64,000 bases of DNA from Microvelia longipes (GCA_018340805.1 JACMZG010001908.1:20571263-20635262); one strand, 5' to 3'; counted from the stretch's first letter, positions 33,551 to 45,857 are shown. Program-made: numbers and translations. Notes: generated from the sequence alone by a model not told the origin.

Positions 33551-34400
33551 TTTGATGATATATTTTATAAATTATTTAAAATGTAAACTTTCTCGTTTTA
33601 TTTCAACATAATCTGTTTTATAATTTAGTCAAATGTATTGGCAAAAATGTCAAAGAATTCTCGCAATTTAGTTTTCATTCTTTCATAAACTTATTTCATT
33701 GCCGTAACCCAATATTTTAGCACTCAAATCAAAACACAATTGTGATAGTTGCAAACCAATTATGCCTTTTCAAATGAAAATTACAAACGATTTACTAATA
33801 TTAAACTTAGTTTAATGTTAATTTACATTGCCCATTAATTACGAATGTTCGCAAAGTTCTTATCCGAGAAAGTTAATTAACCGAATAAATGAAGATAAAA
33901 ACGATATAAGTAATAGAGGGTTAATACGTCACTTTATAACCTCCTTTTCATCAGCTTTATTAATTTATAAAAAAAAACTCTTTTTCAGTTTTATTAATGA
34001 ATGAATTCTATTAACAATATAATTATTAGTTATCTAGACATCGATTTTTAATTAAAGAATAAATTACAATGTTTTATTACGTCTACACAACGATGTCCTA
34101 CACTAGAGCAAAGAATGAGTAGTGATATTACAACCTATAATTCAGGCTAATTAACTTAATATTATATGATGATTAAAATATTATAGTCTATACCTATACT
34201 ATTTGATACTAAGATTGCTATCTGCACTGCATTTTAAGAAGCAAGATGGAGCCTTAGTGCAGGAGTCTCCAAACTTTTTTGTTTGACTAACCCTCAAAGT
34301 AGACCAAAACATTTGCGAATTTCGATTTGAGTTCGATTTTAGAAGGATTTCGAGAGTTATTGTGTACCATGCGCAAGAGTAGGAAGATTTATGTTACACA
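33551..34400. other. AT-rich DNA, no gene recognised
   Basis: No coding or repeat feature that I can support. Confidence 0.5.
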
Positions 34401-34401
34401 C

Positions 34402-34403
<2 letters not shown>

Positions 34404-34466
<63 letters not shown>

Positions 34467-34535
34467 TATATATATAATATATAATATATATATATATATA
34501 TAATATATATTATATATTATATATATTATATATAA

Positions 34536-34571
<36 letters not shown>
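34404..34571. repeat. (TA)n microsatellite
   Basis: About 170 bases of TA with several phase shifts (TATTATATATAATATA). Confidence 0.95.
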
Positions 34572-34574
<3 letters not shown>

Positions 34575-34748
34575 TGTGTGTGTACGTATATATACGTATA
34601 AACTTTATAATAATTAAGAAGCCTCTACTTCCTTTATTTAAACTATCGCATATGCTGCATTTTTTTATGTACATTTGCTAATTCACTAAATATATTTGAG
34701 AAAATATCATGTTGCTACAAAGCATGATATGTTTTAGCAAGATACCCT

Positions 34749-34776
34749 GGTTTATTAACAAAAGTTAATAAACCAA
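34749..34776. repeat. Small perfect hairpin
   Basis: TGGTTTATTAAC, loop AAAA, GTTAATAAACCA. Confidence 0.75.
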
Positions 34777-35110
34777 TAAATAATGCGGAGAGTAACAAAA
34801 TAGTCACACAAAACAGTCTGCCACCTATTTTAGTGTTTCAGTCGAATTTATATGGTTGTAATGTGACCAATTTAATCCTTTTTAGTGATACTTTATGTTT
34901 CCACATTCTGGTATTGTGGATAAAATAATAAGCTAATTTCCATTTTAATGAGTTAATTATATATTCTTCGTTTAAGCGGTCTTAACAGTGAAACCCTGCA
35001 TTTGCATTATAGGGTAAATTAGCATAAAAATGTCTTTGAAATAGTCTTTAATACTTTAAAGATTTTTAATACTTATAAGTATTTTTCATCTTGAAAATGA
35101 TGTTTATAAG

Positions 35111-35290
35111 AAAGGACGAGAAAAGAGTCTCTCACAAAACAATAATTTATTCAAAGCGCTTTCAACCTAACATGAGGCCATCATCAGTGCCTGTATTTTT
35201 GTACGGGCACTGATGATGGCCTCATGTTAGGTTGAAAGCGCTTTGAATAAATTATTGTTTTGTGGAGAGACTCTTTTCTTCGTTCCTTTC
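35111..35290. repeat. Near-perfect inverted duplication, arms of about 80-90 bp
   Basis: Left arm 35111-35190 and right arm 35200-35290 are reverse complements with only a few single-base indels near the outer ends. The loop is short, about TGTATTTTTGTA. Each arm holds ACTGATGATGGCCTCATGTT and GGTTGAAAGCGCTTTGAATA, and thus a CTGATGA...GAAA core in both orientations (35210-35237 on +, 35160-35187 on -). This looks like two tail-to-tail pieces of one element, plausibly Penelope-like, or a hairpin-forming transcript source. Confidence 0.85.
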
Positions 35291-35352
35291 ATTGTGAACA
35301 ACTCCACTGGTGCTCATTCAAAATCATCCGATGCTTATAAGGTTGTTTTACT

Positions 35353-35659
35353 CATAGAGATGATATTTACTAGAGGGGTCCTATTGGTTGAATTTTGAAA
35401 CATCGTAAAAGTAACCTGACCACATTCGATTATCATATAAACAAATGAACAAAACAAAATTACAGTAAATTATATAGTATAACGTTTGAAATACAAATCA
35501 AAACACAAAAATGTACAAGAAGCCGAAACAATTGATTTATTATAACCTTAACTCACTCTTGGAAGTGAGGTTTCAATGAAGTTACACGGAGCCCCTGAGA
35601 GCCCTAAAATTATGTTTCAGGCCTATTAAAGTCTGCCCCCTCTAGTATATATCTCTATG
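35353..35659 (+). mobile_element. MITE family H, copy 1, 8-bp target duplication
   Basis: Termini CATAGAGAT...TTTACTAGAGGGG and CCCCTCTAGTATATATCTCT+ATG form terminal inverted repeats. Flanks GTTTTACT (35345-35352) and GTGTTACT (35660-35667) match at 7 of 8 positions. Internal sequence, such as TGAAACATCGTAAAAGTAAC and TACAAATCAAAACACAAAAA, recurs in two other copies. An 8-bp duplication fits hAT-type transposition. Non-coding. Confidence 0.85.
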
Positions 35660-35793
35660 GTGTTACTATCCTAATATATTTACAATTTTGATATTTTGTT
35701 TTTCAAATTAGATTTTTGGCTTGTATCCCAAAGTTTAATAAACTCTGATATCTATCTGGCAGTGATACCTGAAAAAATGAGTTTTCACGTGAT

Positions 35794-37185
35794 TTACATT
35801 GTTCTGATACTTGCAGAATAATTCTGACTAATCAACATTCTTAAGGCATCCGAACAAAGATGCCTGCTCGCTAAACTAAAACTTCTTTTATTAAATATCA
35901 TGTACTCAAAAAGTCTTAATGCAAACGCCAAATTTGGTGGGATTCTAATTATAACTGCAGCCATATTTGGAGGGGTAATAAAATAGGTTTTTTTATTTAA
36001 TAACATTCTAGTTGTTACGTTACTAACTCGAGTTTTAATACTAGAAAAATATTAATTTGTAATAAAATTTTTAGTTAGGATAATATCCTTTCACGGAATT
36101 TACCTGTATGTAACGACGGCTGTTATATTAGTGTTTATAGCAGAGTAATTACTGTCACCTCTTTGAACCAGAGTAATAAAGTTGAGGTCGATTATTATCT
36201 AATCAAACCAACTAGGTGTCGTTCTCCCCTTGCTTATGTTTAATAGGCAGGAAATTCTATAGCGTTCGATACCAGCTCACTCAGCGTGCCTTTATATCTA
36301 TATTAAGAAGCTTTCCCTTTCATTTCTTCAGTCAAGAAGCTTCTGTTTGACCAACCACGCGGGTGAAAACGTCCTCTAACTGGCCTTGTCCTTACTATCT
36401 ATAAAACCAAAACAAAAACACTCTATTACGCCTACAGGTTATATAATCAACTTTTTAGTTTACGCCAGTATACAGTTTTTCTTTGAAGTAAAGAAACGAT
36501 TGTTTGGCAGTGAAAATAAAACCTGAAAAAATAATCCTGGATAAAATTATAGATTGAAAGTTTCATAGGATTACTCAATAATAGCTAAAACTATTTTTCT
36601 TCTGATAATAAACTTCTCAAAACCACGTGTCTCAGTTATAAATAATATACGAACTAATAATATTGATCTACCGAATTTTTGTTTTTTTTTGAAAGTGTTC
36701 CTATTACACAATGTCATATTAAAGGTTGCGAATTACAAATATTCGAATGAATTAGTTTCACGAAATCACATTCGACCTTAACTTTATAGCTGTTCTCTAA
36801 ACTCAAGAGCAAATGTTATCATTTCAATTGATTGTTTTGTATCCAGAAATATTCATCTTTTAATTGGTTTTTATTGTGTTATGGGCCCCAAACATGGTAA
36901 TTTTCGAGTCCATCTGTTTTCTTGTATCAATTAGGTTCCTACTGATACTCATTATAGTTCTTATAAGACATGTCATAAAAATGTGACATCTTATTTAGAG
37001 CAGAGAAGAGCAAAGTCTAGAGTAAGATTTATTCTAATTAAAGAATCAGCTCAAGTCGATACTTGCAGTTGGATATAAATACCTTATGCGCTTTGGAAGC
37101 GGTCCAGCTTAACAAAGATTTCATTTTTTTTAAAATCTAAAATTGGTAAAATTTAAGGTTACTATTTTTCACCGTGAAAAAAGCC
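35794..37185. other. AT-rich DNA, no gene recognised
   Basis: No coding block found; a minus-strand open frame at 35794-36006 has no recognisable protein. Confidence 0.45.
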
Positions 37186-37455
37186 TTTATTTGCGTTTTT
37201 TGGGGTGCTAAATCGAATGAAACAGGTTCGCAGCAGACAAGGCCATTATAAGTGACCTAAAGATCAAAAACACGGTGGTCTATTACAAGAAAACCTAAAA
37301 AACGGCCGGTAAACAACACATTTTAAGCAGGGAGCGAGGAGACATTTTTGATGTGTGTCGGGGCCTGTGATTTGTATGCAAATGGTGCTGCGTCGATACG
37401 ACTCAATATACTTAAAGCTAGGGTAACAGGTTTGAATCCTGGCAAAGACGATAAT
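37186..37455 (+). mobile_element. tRNA-like-ended repeat (SINE-like), copy 1
   Basis: Shares with the minus-strand copy at 53463-53720 the blocks TAAATCGAATGAAACAGGTT, GAAAACCTAAAA, CATTTTAAGCAGGGAG, ATGGTGCTGCGTCGATA and the end CAGGTTTGAATCCTGGCAAA. The end includes a tRNA T-arm/B-box-like sequence (GGTTTGAATCC). Here the tRNA-like part is at the 3' end of the unit rather than the 5' end. Confidence 0.6.
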
Positions 37456-37566
37456 TTTCATTGTTTTTGCGGATTTCCAAAAAAACAAATAAATGAGCTT
37501 ATGACGTTAGAGTTTTAGGGGGTATGGGTAGGGGGGAAATGTTTTGGAAGGGAGGACTGATCATGA

Positions 37567-37650
37567 ATATATATATATATTATATATATATATATTTGTG
37601 TGTGTGTTGTGTATGTTGTGTGTGTATGTATGTATGCATGCATGTATGCG
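37567..37650. repeat. (TA)n/(GT)n/(ATGT)n simple repeat
   Basis: TA run passing into GTGTGT and GTATGTATGCATGCATG. Confidence 0.9.
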
Positions 37651-37696
37651 GCCAAGAGCCGAAGGTCTCTTTTTCTTAAATAATAACTACAAAATA

Positions 37697-37880
37697 ATTT
37701 GGCACGGTGGTTCGCATGGGCGAATTTTTTTCAAATGCATGTTTCCGTGCGTAATAACCTATTTCTTGCTCATATGAAGCAAGAATATAGTTTATTTTTA
37801 TTTTAGTTTTATTTCTTCTTATTTCTTGCTCAGTGTTGGGTTATGCTTTTTACTTGAGAAGTTACTCAAATATCAAGCAA
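37697..37880 (-). mobile_element. Family B foldback element, arm fragment
   Basis: TTTGGCACGGTGGTTCGCAT, GGGCGAATTT, GCATGTTTCCGTGCGTAATA, TTTCTTGCTC and AGTTACTCAAATATCAAGCA in family order on the minus strand. An internal stretch is duplicated around TATTTCTTGCTCA. Confidence 0.7.
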
Positions 37881-38049
37881 TACTCCTTTCTCATTTTTCT
37901 GTATTTTAAAGGAAAATTAGCTAAAATTAAAGATAAACACCAACTGAGCCTTAAAGTAGTACAGATAATGTGTGTATTACCAATTTAGAGGGATGGTTTT
38001 GTATAATAAGAGGATGATTAGAGTGTTAACTTTAAAACAATTTAGAAAC

Positions 38050-38205
38050 AACTAATTACGAGTAGTGCTTGATAATTGAGTAACTGCTCAAGTTCAAAAG
38101 CATAAACCCGAACACAAAGCAAGAAATGTGTTGTTACACACCGAAATATGCTTTCAAAAAGAAATTCGCCCGGCATGCTATGAACCTGCTGCACTAGAAT
38201 TACTT
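38050..38205 (+). mobile_element. Family B foldback element, arm fragment
   Basis: ATTACGAGTAGTGCTTGATA, ATTGAGTAACTGCTCAAG, AAGCAAGAAATGTGTTGTTA and AAGAAATTCGCCCGGCATGC on the plus strand. With the fragment at 37697 it forms an inverted pair around about 170 bases. Confidence 0.7.
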
Positions 38206-38219
38206 TAAATTTTAACATC

Positions 38220-39330
38220 ACTGGTTTTATCATAGGTTGCAATTTTCGCTCTAAAAATAGTAGGTGTGAGGAAGTAATTTCAGTCTGATCAAACATAAAC
38301 CATATATGCGGCTAATAAAGTTTTAAAATATTTAAATTTGAAATACGAGAGCCGCGGTGGCTCGTGATTCTTATAATTTTGATAAATTAGTTAAGGAAGC
38401 TTAGTTTCATTTGTGGCAGCTTGTTTATTTCTATACTTAAGTTAAGACGAAAAAGGAGGCAGCAGTTCAAAATAGTTGAGATTCAACTATCCTGCTTTCA
38501 ACCAGGGATCCTGGTCGTCATCACAGTAATGAGATTTATTAAAACATAAACAAACAAACTTAAAACTAAAGGATAATCAACAAAATAGAAAAATCCGCAA
38601 GATCAAATGTTTCAAGGTTGCACTACAGATTGTGCGATCTACAATTAATAATATAATTAAGGTTTTCACATATTTTTATCCAGATCATATATTCTGTTCA
38701 CAGAATAAGAAGTCCATATTCTATTTATAGATCATAGTGAGCTCGGCCTATTATTACTCATATCACGACGATGTATACAAGGTCTAATACTAAAGACCTT
38801 GCTATTCAACATATCACGCTGCGTAATGCTATAATCTTCATGATGTTTATAAATGTAAACAAGGATTTTTGCGTAACTCTATTATTCTATTATTTGTTAA
38901 CCGACTGTTGAATAATATCGTACGTCCCTAGCGTATCAATGAAATCGTTCCTTTATAGTTTTCATGTCCACTAGAATTATTGATAGTTATTCCTCTTTTA
39001 TTATTTATCTACGCCATTGAAAATCTAATTTTACTAGACACTGAAAAGAATTTCTTTAGCCTTGCCTTAACCAAATATTCATTGGTATAAAAATGCTATG
39101 AGTGGTTTTTATGGAAAATGACATTTCACTCACCTGAAACGCTAATAAATAAATACTTTAAAATTGTCCTCAAATTTAAACCGTTTAAATTCTGTTACTA
39201 CAAATTATTAAATAATCTTAAAAAAAAATTTTATACTAGTTTAACATCCATTTATTTGATAAGATACGATTAATCTTATCGTTATTTATTCCATAGTAAA
39301 AAAATTAAATAAAGAACTTCTCTTTGTTAA
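38220..39330. other. AT-rich DNA, no gene recognised
   Basis: A short GC-rich palindromic string (GAGCCGCGGTGGCTC) is at about 38349. No coding evidence. Confidence 0.45.
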
Positions 39331-39331
39331 T

Positions 39332-39366
39332 ATATATATATATATATATATAATATTATATATATC
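39332..39366. repeat. (TA)n microsatellite
   Basis: Short TA array with AT-rich edges. Confidence 0.9.
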
Positions 39367-40014
39367 ATTAATATTTATTATATATTAATGAAGCAAACAT
39401 CACTAAATTAAGAAGTACTGATATTAAGTAATTTTTTTGATGTATGTATCGATAGACTAAAATTACTTGTTATAATAAAAAGTTCAAAAAAGGATTTAAA
39501 TAATGTAGAGGCATCTTACAAAAATAATTGAAATTAAGAATTTCTATCTTAGCTACAGCTACAGTACACAGTCTGAAGCACTTCACGGCCTTAAAAGAGC
39601 TAAGGAGTTCCTCAATGCGTGCCGACTTGCATGCGAGAACATCTCTCACTATCAAACCATAACTACTACTTCTGCTACTAAAACCGTGAACCAAAATAAC
39701 GATAGAATCACAGAAATCACAATTATTCTAAATCCCCTCCCTTAAGATGGAAGGTCACTTTAATTTGATTTTTTTTAAAAATAGAAAATTAAAACTTAAA
39801 TAAAAACTTTTCTATTACAAAAATGGGACCGAGAGCTCAAGTTTAAATTCAAGTTTTAACTCCCAAAAAATCATTCAAAGATAAAGATAAAAGTAAGAAA
39901 CTTAAAAAGTTTTAAAAACTTAATAAAAAATGCTATTTTGAATAACTGAAACAGAATATTAATGTAGTTTTGTCCGACGTATACATACATGCATACATTA
40001 ATATATATACATAA
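39367..40014. other. Spacer with an unassigned GC-richer block
   Basis: The minus-strand open frame 39470-39694 contains RDVLACKSARIEELLSSFKA, less AT-biased than its surroundings, but I cannot assign it and see no splice or promoter context. Confidence 0.3.
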
Positions 40015-40022
40015 TATATTAA

Positions 40023-40069
<47 letters not shown>

Positions 40070-40090
40070 GTATATATTAATATATTTTTT
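40015..40090. repeat. (TA)n microsatellite
   Basis: TA array with TTAA interruptions at both edges. Confidence 0.9.
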
Positions 40091-40848
40091 GTCTCACACT
40101 TACTTTCTGCTAGAACCGAAATGAACGGAGCATCAATGAACCCAGCGCAGCATCTCATGCGAGGTAATACAGGCCTATTGTTTCTTGCAATATGATATCG
40201 ATTTTTTTTAAATTGACATCGAATCCAATGAAACTTATTCCAGCCCATTTGGATCATCCTGAGTCGAAAATACACATAAGGGGGTTGAGTGCGTTTGCTG
40301 TTTATTTATGTTTTTGTGAGTCGAATCTTTCAACAGGGATGTAAAATAATTGAACTAAAAATGATTAACTGAAGAGGCTATGGAGAATCGTGGGGACTAA
40401 ATGCTCGCGAGTTTAATCCTAAAGAAATAAAAAAGTTTGTCATTGTCATTAAAAAATAATTTACCAGTATCCTGTTATCTACTTTATTTTTAATAACAAT
40501 TTGTTTATTCATTTATTTTTATGATTGTAATTAATACAAATCCATACAATAATGCAATTTTTTATTTCGATTGGGTGTCATCGATAAAATAGTCATAAAT
40601 CGTCAATTAAAATCCAACATTTATTTATTGTTATAATAGTATTTGTCTAGTATATGCCATAGCAACAATATTATTTAATAGATCATTTATAATTAGTGTG
40701 TTATTCTCCCTATTTTCTTTAGTGTATTTCATTTTTAAGAAAAAAAATAGAAACGGAGTATAATTAGTAAGTGTGTCGAGCTCTTAATTGTCTCAACATG
40801 TAACATCTATGCGACAGAGGTTTCTTTAGAAGTGTTCCAAATTATCTA

Positions 40849-41239
40849 CAGTGTATCGTCAAGTATAAAAATCCCAAGGTCATATGCATTTTGGGATCGA
40901 CCAATCAGAGAAGCCGCTGCCAACCCCTCTCTTGAAAGAGAAAAAAAACCCTACTCCCATAACCCCTGTAGGGAAATAACCTCCTTCCCGGCATTCGTTC
41001 ACTTCGTTTGTGGTTCTTCTTGTGTTTATTATTTCCTTCACAATTCATTTTTTTCCACATTTGCATATTCCTAAATAATAAAACTACACCAAAGAATTGT
41101 AGAAACATCGCAAGAAAACACGGGTAACATAACCTGATTGTTTACAAAGTTTTTCCCCGCTGCCTTTTTGTAGGGATTTTTTTTTAGAATCGGTGTGCCT
41201 AAACTGAGCTGTCAATATTTTAAGGTCGTCGATACACTG
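40849..41239. mobile_element. 391-bp Tc1/mariner-type MITE
   Basis: CAGTGTATCG at the left and CGATACACTG at the right are perfect terminal inverted repeats, each flanked by TA (40847-40848 and 41240-41241). Tc1-like elements typically begin CAGT and duplicate TA. The interior is GC-richer than its surroundings but has only short open frames that I cannot assign. Confidence 0.7.
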
Positions 41240-41244
41240 TAGAT

Positions 41245-42480
41245 ATACTAACCTAAGATAACAATAAATAGTAAAGAATAACCATAACGTTTATTATTAG
41301 AGTTGTTCTTATTAATACATTTTGTTCATTGTTTTTATCAATAATTTTTTTAAATGATAATGGGATAGACTGACTGTTTACACTACAAGTTGATGTTAAT
41401 AAGTCAAAGAATGAAAATATATCTAGAAATGAAATAAGAAGGAAAAACAGCAGTCAACCTATAGTGGAGCAGACTGGCTCTGTACTAGTATAGGTTAACT
41501 GTTGGTATAAACAAAGAATGGAAATATCTCCACAAATATCTCCAATTTCTTCTGAAAATATACAAAGTCCAATAATTCTGTTAATATATGCAAAGTCAGC
41601 GAATTTCTTTTAAAAAAATATTGGCTTGTTGTGCATTTTTTGGCCATTTAACAAATATTATAATTTTAGTTGTAGGTATTTTTATCAACTTTAAAATATG
41701 TTCCCTTCATGTTTTGTGCATGACCAACAGGGAAACACTCAGTGCAAGAAAACTCGAATTCAAATTTCTAATATTTTGAGCGAGCGCATCCATATGAAAG
41801 GGTCCACTCTGGATTTGACCAGAAAAATTTGGTTAGAAGTAGTAAAAAATGAGTCACATTTTTTAGGTCTGGCTCTTAACTTAATGGATTAGTTTTTGAG
41901 GGGAGCCATTTTAAATATTCAAAAATATATTTTAAAAAATAGTTTTTTAGCAGTAGTTAGAAGTGGGTACTGCAACATCTCAACTACATCTGTAGCTCGT
42001 GGAGTTCTAAAGACATTTAAAGTTACAATTGAGGCCAGTGTTTTTTTAGTTATTTTATTTTAAATATTAACTTAGATCAATATTTGGTAGTTTGATATGT
42101 CAGAACCAATTTAAATGTGAATGGCCCTATGCAGTGGTTGTTGATACCTAACGTTGGTTTCTACCTCGCTTGCAACTCCATTAACAACATCAACTACCTA
42201 CCATACTTCTCTTTGTTACCATACATATATATGTTTTGTAAAAATCTCTGTCGCAAATATTAGAGGATACCAAAATGAGAAATAAGCTTATGAGATTGGG
42301 GTCATACGTGTTTATCATAAAGCACTCTTTTATTACTAATGAGATTAGAAGATATATTTTTGTTCATTGTATATAAATAATAAATAAATAAACCATTTAT
42401 TGTAATTTATGATTTTTAACATTCACATATAAATCTATAATATAAGTTATAAAGGATTCATTGTATATATAAGGATAAAA
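41245..42480. other. Spacer, no gene recognised
   Basis: Overlapping short open frames at 41588-41892 have no recognisable protein or splice context. Confidence 0.4.
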
Positions 42481-42484
42481 TATT

Positions 42485-42985
42485 CTTGGACGGTGGTCCG
42501 CATGTCGGCGAATTTCCTTGATGCGTGTTTCCGTGCTTAACAACAATCCTGGTTGAATGATAATTTTTATAGTTTTTACATTATAAAGTTTACAACTACT
42601 AAATAAATAATTCCGGCGGGTGTCCGCTTGCGGGCGAATTTCATTTAGAATGCGTGTTTCCGTACCTAACAGCCCATTTCTTGCTTATGGTTCCGGTTCA
42701 TGCTTTAGAACCTAAGCAGTTACTCAATTGTCAAGCACTGCTCGTAACTAATTTTTTCTATATTTTTTAAAGGAAATGCGAATTATTATCAAGTTGGTTG
42801 TACAAAACTATGCCTCTAAAATTAGAAGAACGTACTATTAATTACACTATTTAAAGCTTAGTTACTTATCTTCAAGCGTAGTCAGTCATCTTTAAAGGTT
42901 TAGCGCATTTCCTTTGAAAAATACAGACAAAATGAGTTTCGAGCAGTGCTTGACAATTGAGTAACTGCTATTGAGGTTCGACTTC
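42485..42985. mobile_element. Long-TIR foldback family B, copy with arms on both sides of core
   Basis: Arms 42715-42780 and 42904-42969 are reverse complements (AGCAGTTACTCAATTGTCAA...AAAGGAAATGCG against its mirror) around a core of about 120 bp. The left side continues outward with two GCGAATTTC/TGCGTGTTTCCGT modules (42485-42700). This copy shows the element's symmetric plan and explains single-arm copies elsewhere as truncations. No coding capacity. Confidence 0.8.
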
Positions 42986-43287
42986 CGCCGTGACGCCAAT
43001 CCCATTAGCGAGTTTTATTCCAAAGGGAATTCGCTAAAGTCATACAAAAAATTGATTACATTAGAATTGTTGGAAAAATTATAAGAACAGGCGCATTTTT
43101 TAAAATATTTTTTTAAAGAAAAAATTTAAAAATAATTAACTTTGTAAACGTTTTACAGATGATACTGCCGGGGTTTCCAGTATAAATCAGCTATTACATT
43201 CATCGCTTAAGTAACATATAATAGCGTTTAAACAAATCACAATACACAGGTAATTATATATTTAAGTACATTGTTTTGTACATTTTA

Positions 43288-43790
43288 ACAATACTAATAT
43301 TTTACTTTGTGTTTGCAAAATCAATCACCTGAATTATCAGTTTCAGGAGTTAAGGTCTCCTATGTGGTTCTCACAAAGTTCACACAAAGTTGTCTGTCTG
43401 TATATGAGTGTGAATGTGTGAGTGTCTGTTGTCGTAGCCAGAAAATTAAAAATCAATCGTAAGGTCTAGTTATGATATCCGGTAAATATTTTTTTATGAC
43501 GTCATTAACCGGCAATAACGACTCAAATAACTCGCACAATTTAAAAATTCATAAAACGCGGACAACTTTTTGATCGGTTTGAGATTTAGCACGCACGTGC
43601 TAATTTCTCATCATCAGCTTTAGTTTCATTTTTATCAAATTTCTTGAATACATTTCTTTAAAAATTGTAAAAATCGGAAAAAATCTAGTTGAGTTGAAAT
43701 TCATTTGAAGTGTAAAATATATAGTTAATAGTGTAAAATATATAGTTGATATGGCAAGTATATTCACGGTTTTTTTATCATAAGAGTGTA
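43288..43790 (+). mobile_element. Repeat family A, diverged partial copy
   Basis: TTTGTGTTTGCAAAATCAAT, GTTGTCTGTCTGTATATGAG, ATGACGTCATTAACCGGCAA, TGAGATTTAGCACGCACGTG and ATATGGCAAGTATATTCACG keep the family A order; the first and last segments are lost. Confidence 0.65.
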
Positions 43791-43837
43791 AATGATTACG
43801 ATTTTATCGTTAAAAATGTACAACTTTGTGTAAACAA

Positions 43838-43970
43838 ATCACGTTTTTCGACTTATGCATTTAGAAATTCACTAATATCGTGGCATTTTGCCACTGACTA
43901 AACTACTGAAACGACCAAATGCCGCAGGACAACACCCACGCGGCCTCTGAGGGCTTCTTCTTTTATGATT
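43838..43970 (+). repeat. Repeat family C copy
   Basis: GTAAACAAATCACGTTTTTC, ATCGTGGCATTTTGCC, GACTAAACTACTGAAACGAC and GGACAACACCCACGCGGCCT parallel 61788-61960. Confidence 0.6.
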
Positions 43971-44830
43971 ACATATTTTTCCTAGATTTATATTATAAAA
44001 CGTTGACGTCACAGAGTAAGTTTATTTTATAGTAGCGAATTCTAAGGTCATGATGTTTACATGGGAAATGTACGGTATCTGATTTGTTTTAGTTTTTACA
44101 GTTCGAAAATTCGTCAAAATGAGAAAAAATTTGTATGCTAGAAGTTATATTTGTTGTTAAATCTATTGATTGAAATTGGTAGAGTTTAAAAATCCAGAAA
44201 ATTCGACTGGATTTTATCAATTCGTTACATTGGTTACTATTAAACCTAATGTAGGTCCGTGCAGTATGATATATGAGTATATAGTAATAAACGAGTAAAA
44301 CCAACAGCTCTCTGACCAAAGGCCTAAGGGCAGTTTCGACTGCGGATTAAAAGGTAATGTTAATCTTCATCAACCAAAAAAAATTAACCCTTTTCAAACA
44401 TTCCAAAAACAATATGCTAAAATACTTTCTTTATTACTGAATAAAAGTTAAATAATTATTGAATAAACAATCCCCAATGTTTTCTTGGCTTGCTTTTGCT
44501 CTAAAAATTTATCCAATAAATTTAACACACAGTATCACATCTAGCATAGAATCTTTTATTTATTTTTATAACATCGATTCCGAATTTTTTATCTTTTTCT
44601 GTCTTTATTAAAAAATAAAAACACTAGAAAAGTTGTCATAACTAATTTTTCCGCTTTAAAAATCTTAACTTATAAAATGTCTACCATAAAATAACCTACC
44701 TCTGCGACGTCGGACTTAAATCTGTCAATTAAATCAAGTAAACATTTATTATTTATGAATTTTCCTAAATTTTTTCTATATTAGATAAGGATAATCTTAA
44801 AATAGCTTTTCCAGGAAGTAAAATTTATTT
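43971..44830. other. AT-rich DNA, no gene recognised
   Basis: No coding or repeat signal that I can support. Confidence 0.45.
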
Positions 44831-44835
44831 TAATT

Positions 44836-45205
44836 TTACTTTTCCTCATTTACAACCATAAGCATTAAATTTTATTTTACTTTTCCTCATTTACTATCAT
44901 AAGCATTAAATTTTATTTTACTTTTCCTCATTTACTATCATAAGCATTAAATTTTATTTTACTTTTCCTCATTTACTATCATAAGCATTAAATTTGATTT
45001 TACTTTTCCTCATTTACTATCATAAGCATTAAATTGATTTACTTTCCTCATTACTATCATAACATTAAATTTGATCTTTTCCTCATTTACTATCATAAGC
45101 ATTAAGTTTGATTTTACTTTTTCTCATTTACAGGCATAAGCATTAAATGTGATTTTACTTTTCCTCATTTACTAGCATAAGCATTAAATTTTATTTAACT
45201 TTTCC
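44836..45205 (+). repeat. Minisatellite, about 42-bp unit, nine copies
   Basis: Unit ACTTTTCCTCATTTACTATC then ATAAGCATTAAATTTTATTT. The first half is the same TTTTACTTTTCCTCATTTA string that opens family A copies, so the array probably grew from a family A end. Units near 45035-45080 have small deletions. Confidence 0.92.
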
Positions 45206-45579
45206 TTGTAAGTTGTTTCCATTTAATTTGCTACAGTGCGCATATATAAGAAATGTATTGTCTTATTTTATTTGTAATAATTAAAGGTTATCTTGCCCAG
45301 CATATTTTTGTATGTATTAAAAATAATGTAAACATCACAGAAACATTCATTTTACAACTGATAAAATAGTTTAAAAATTGAAAACCTTAAGTTATACGTG
45401 CTAAAAATCATGTTATCCACTGAAAAGAAAATTTGAGGTTTTTAATAATAATAATTTTTCCCCTTGTTGTCATTATAATAGCAAATTCTTGCCTATAATT
45501 TCGTCAAACTTTTTGTATTATAACAGCAAATTACATGGCTCACCTTTTTAATGAAACAAATAAAAAATTGTGATCGAGG

Positions 45580-45857
45580 ACCTGTTGATGGCAAAAATAT
45601 GGATCACGTTGTTGTACAATAATACAACAATAACCAATCAAAAAGTAATCAGTTCTTAGTCGCATAAAACAGTTTATTTGTAAATATTGATTGAAATCGC
45701 TTTTGCTAACCAAGCTTACAATATGTGCTCATAAGATACACACAGTTGCATGAGCACAAATTGTAAGCTTGGTAAGGTAATGCGGATTGAATCAACATTT
45801 ACGAATGAACCCATGTTTATACGACAAAGAATTGATACGTTTTTTGCTATCAATAGA
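45580..45857. mobile_element. Foldback element, about 280 bp
   Basis: ACCAAGCTTACAATATGTGC at about 45709 mirrors GCACAAATTGTAAGCTTGGT at about 45754. Outward pairing continues: GTAAATATTGATTG with CAACATTTAC, AGTCGCATAAAAC with GTTTATACGAC, and CTGTTGATGGCAAAAA with TTTTTGCTATCAATAG. Arms are diverged and of unequal length. No coding capacity. Confidence 0.7.

Noticed and set aside
42990..43015. tRNA-like string GAGGTTCGACTTCC
   Set aside because: Only a B-box-like fragment, with no A box at the right distance.
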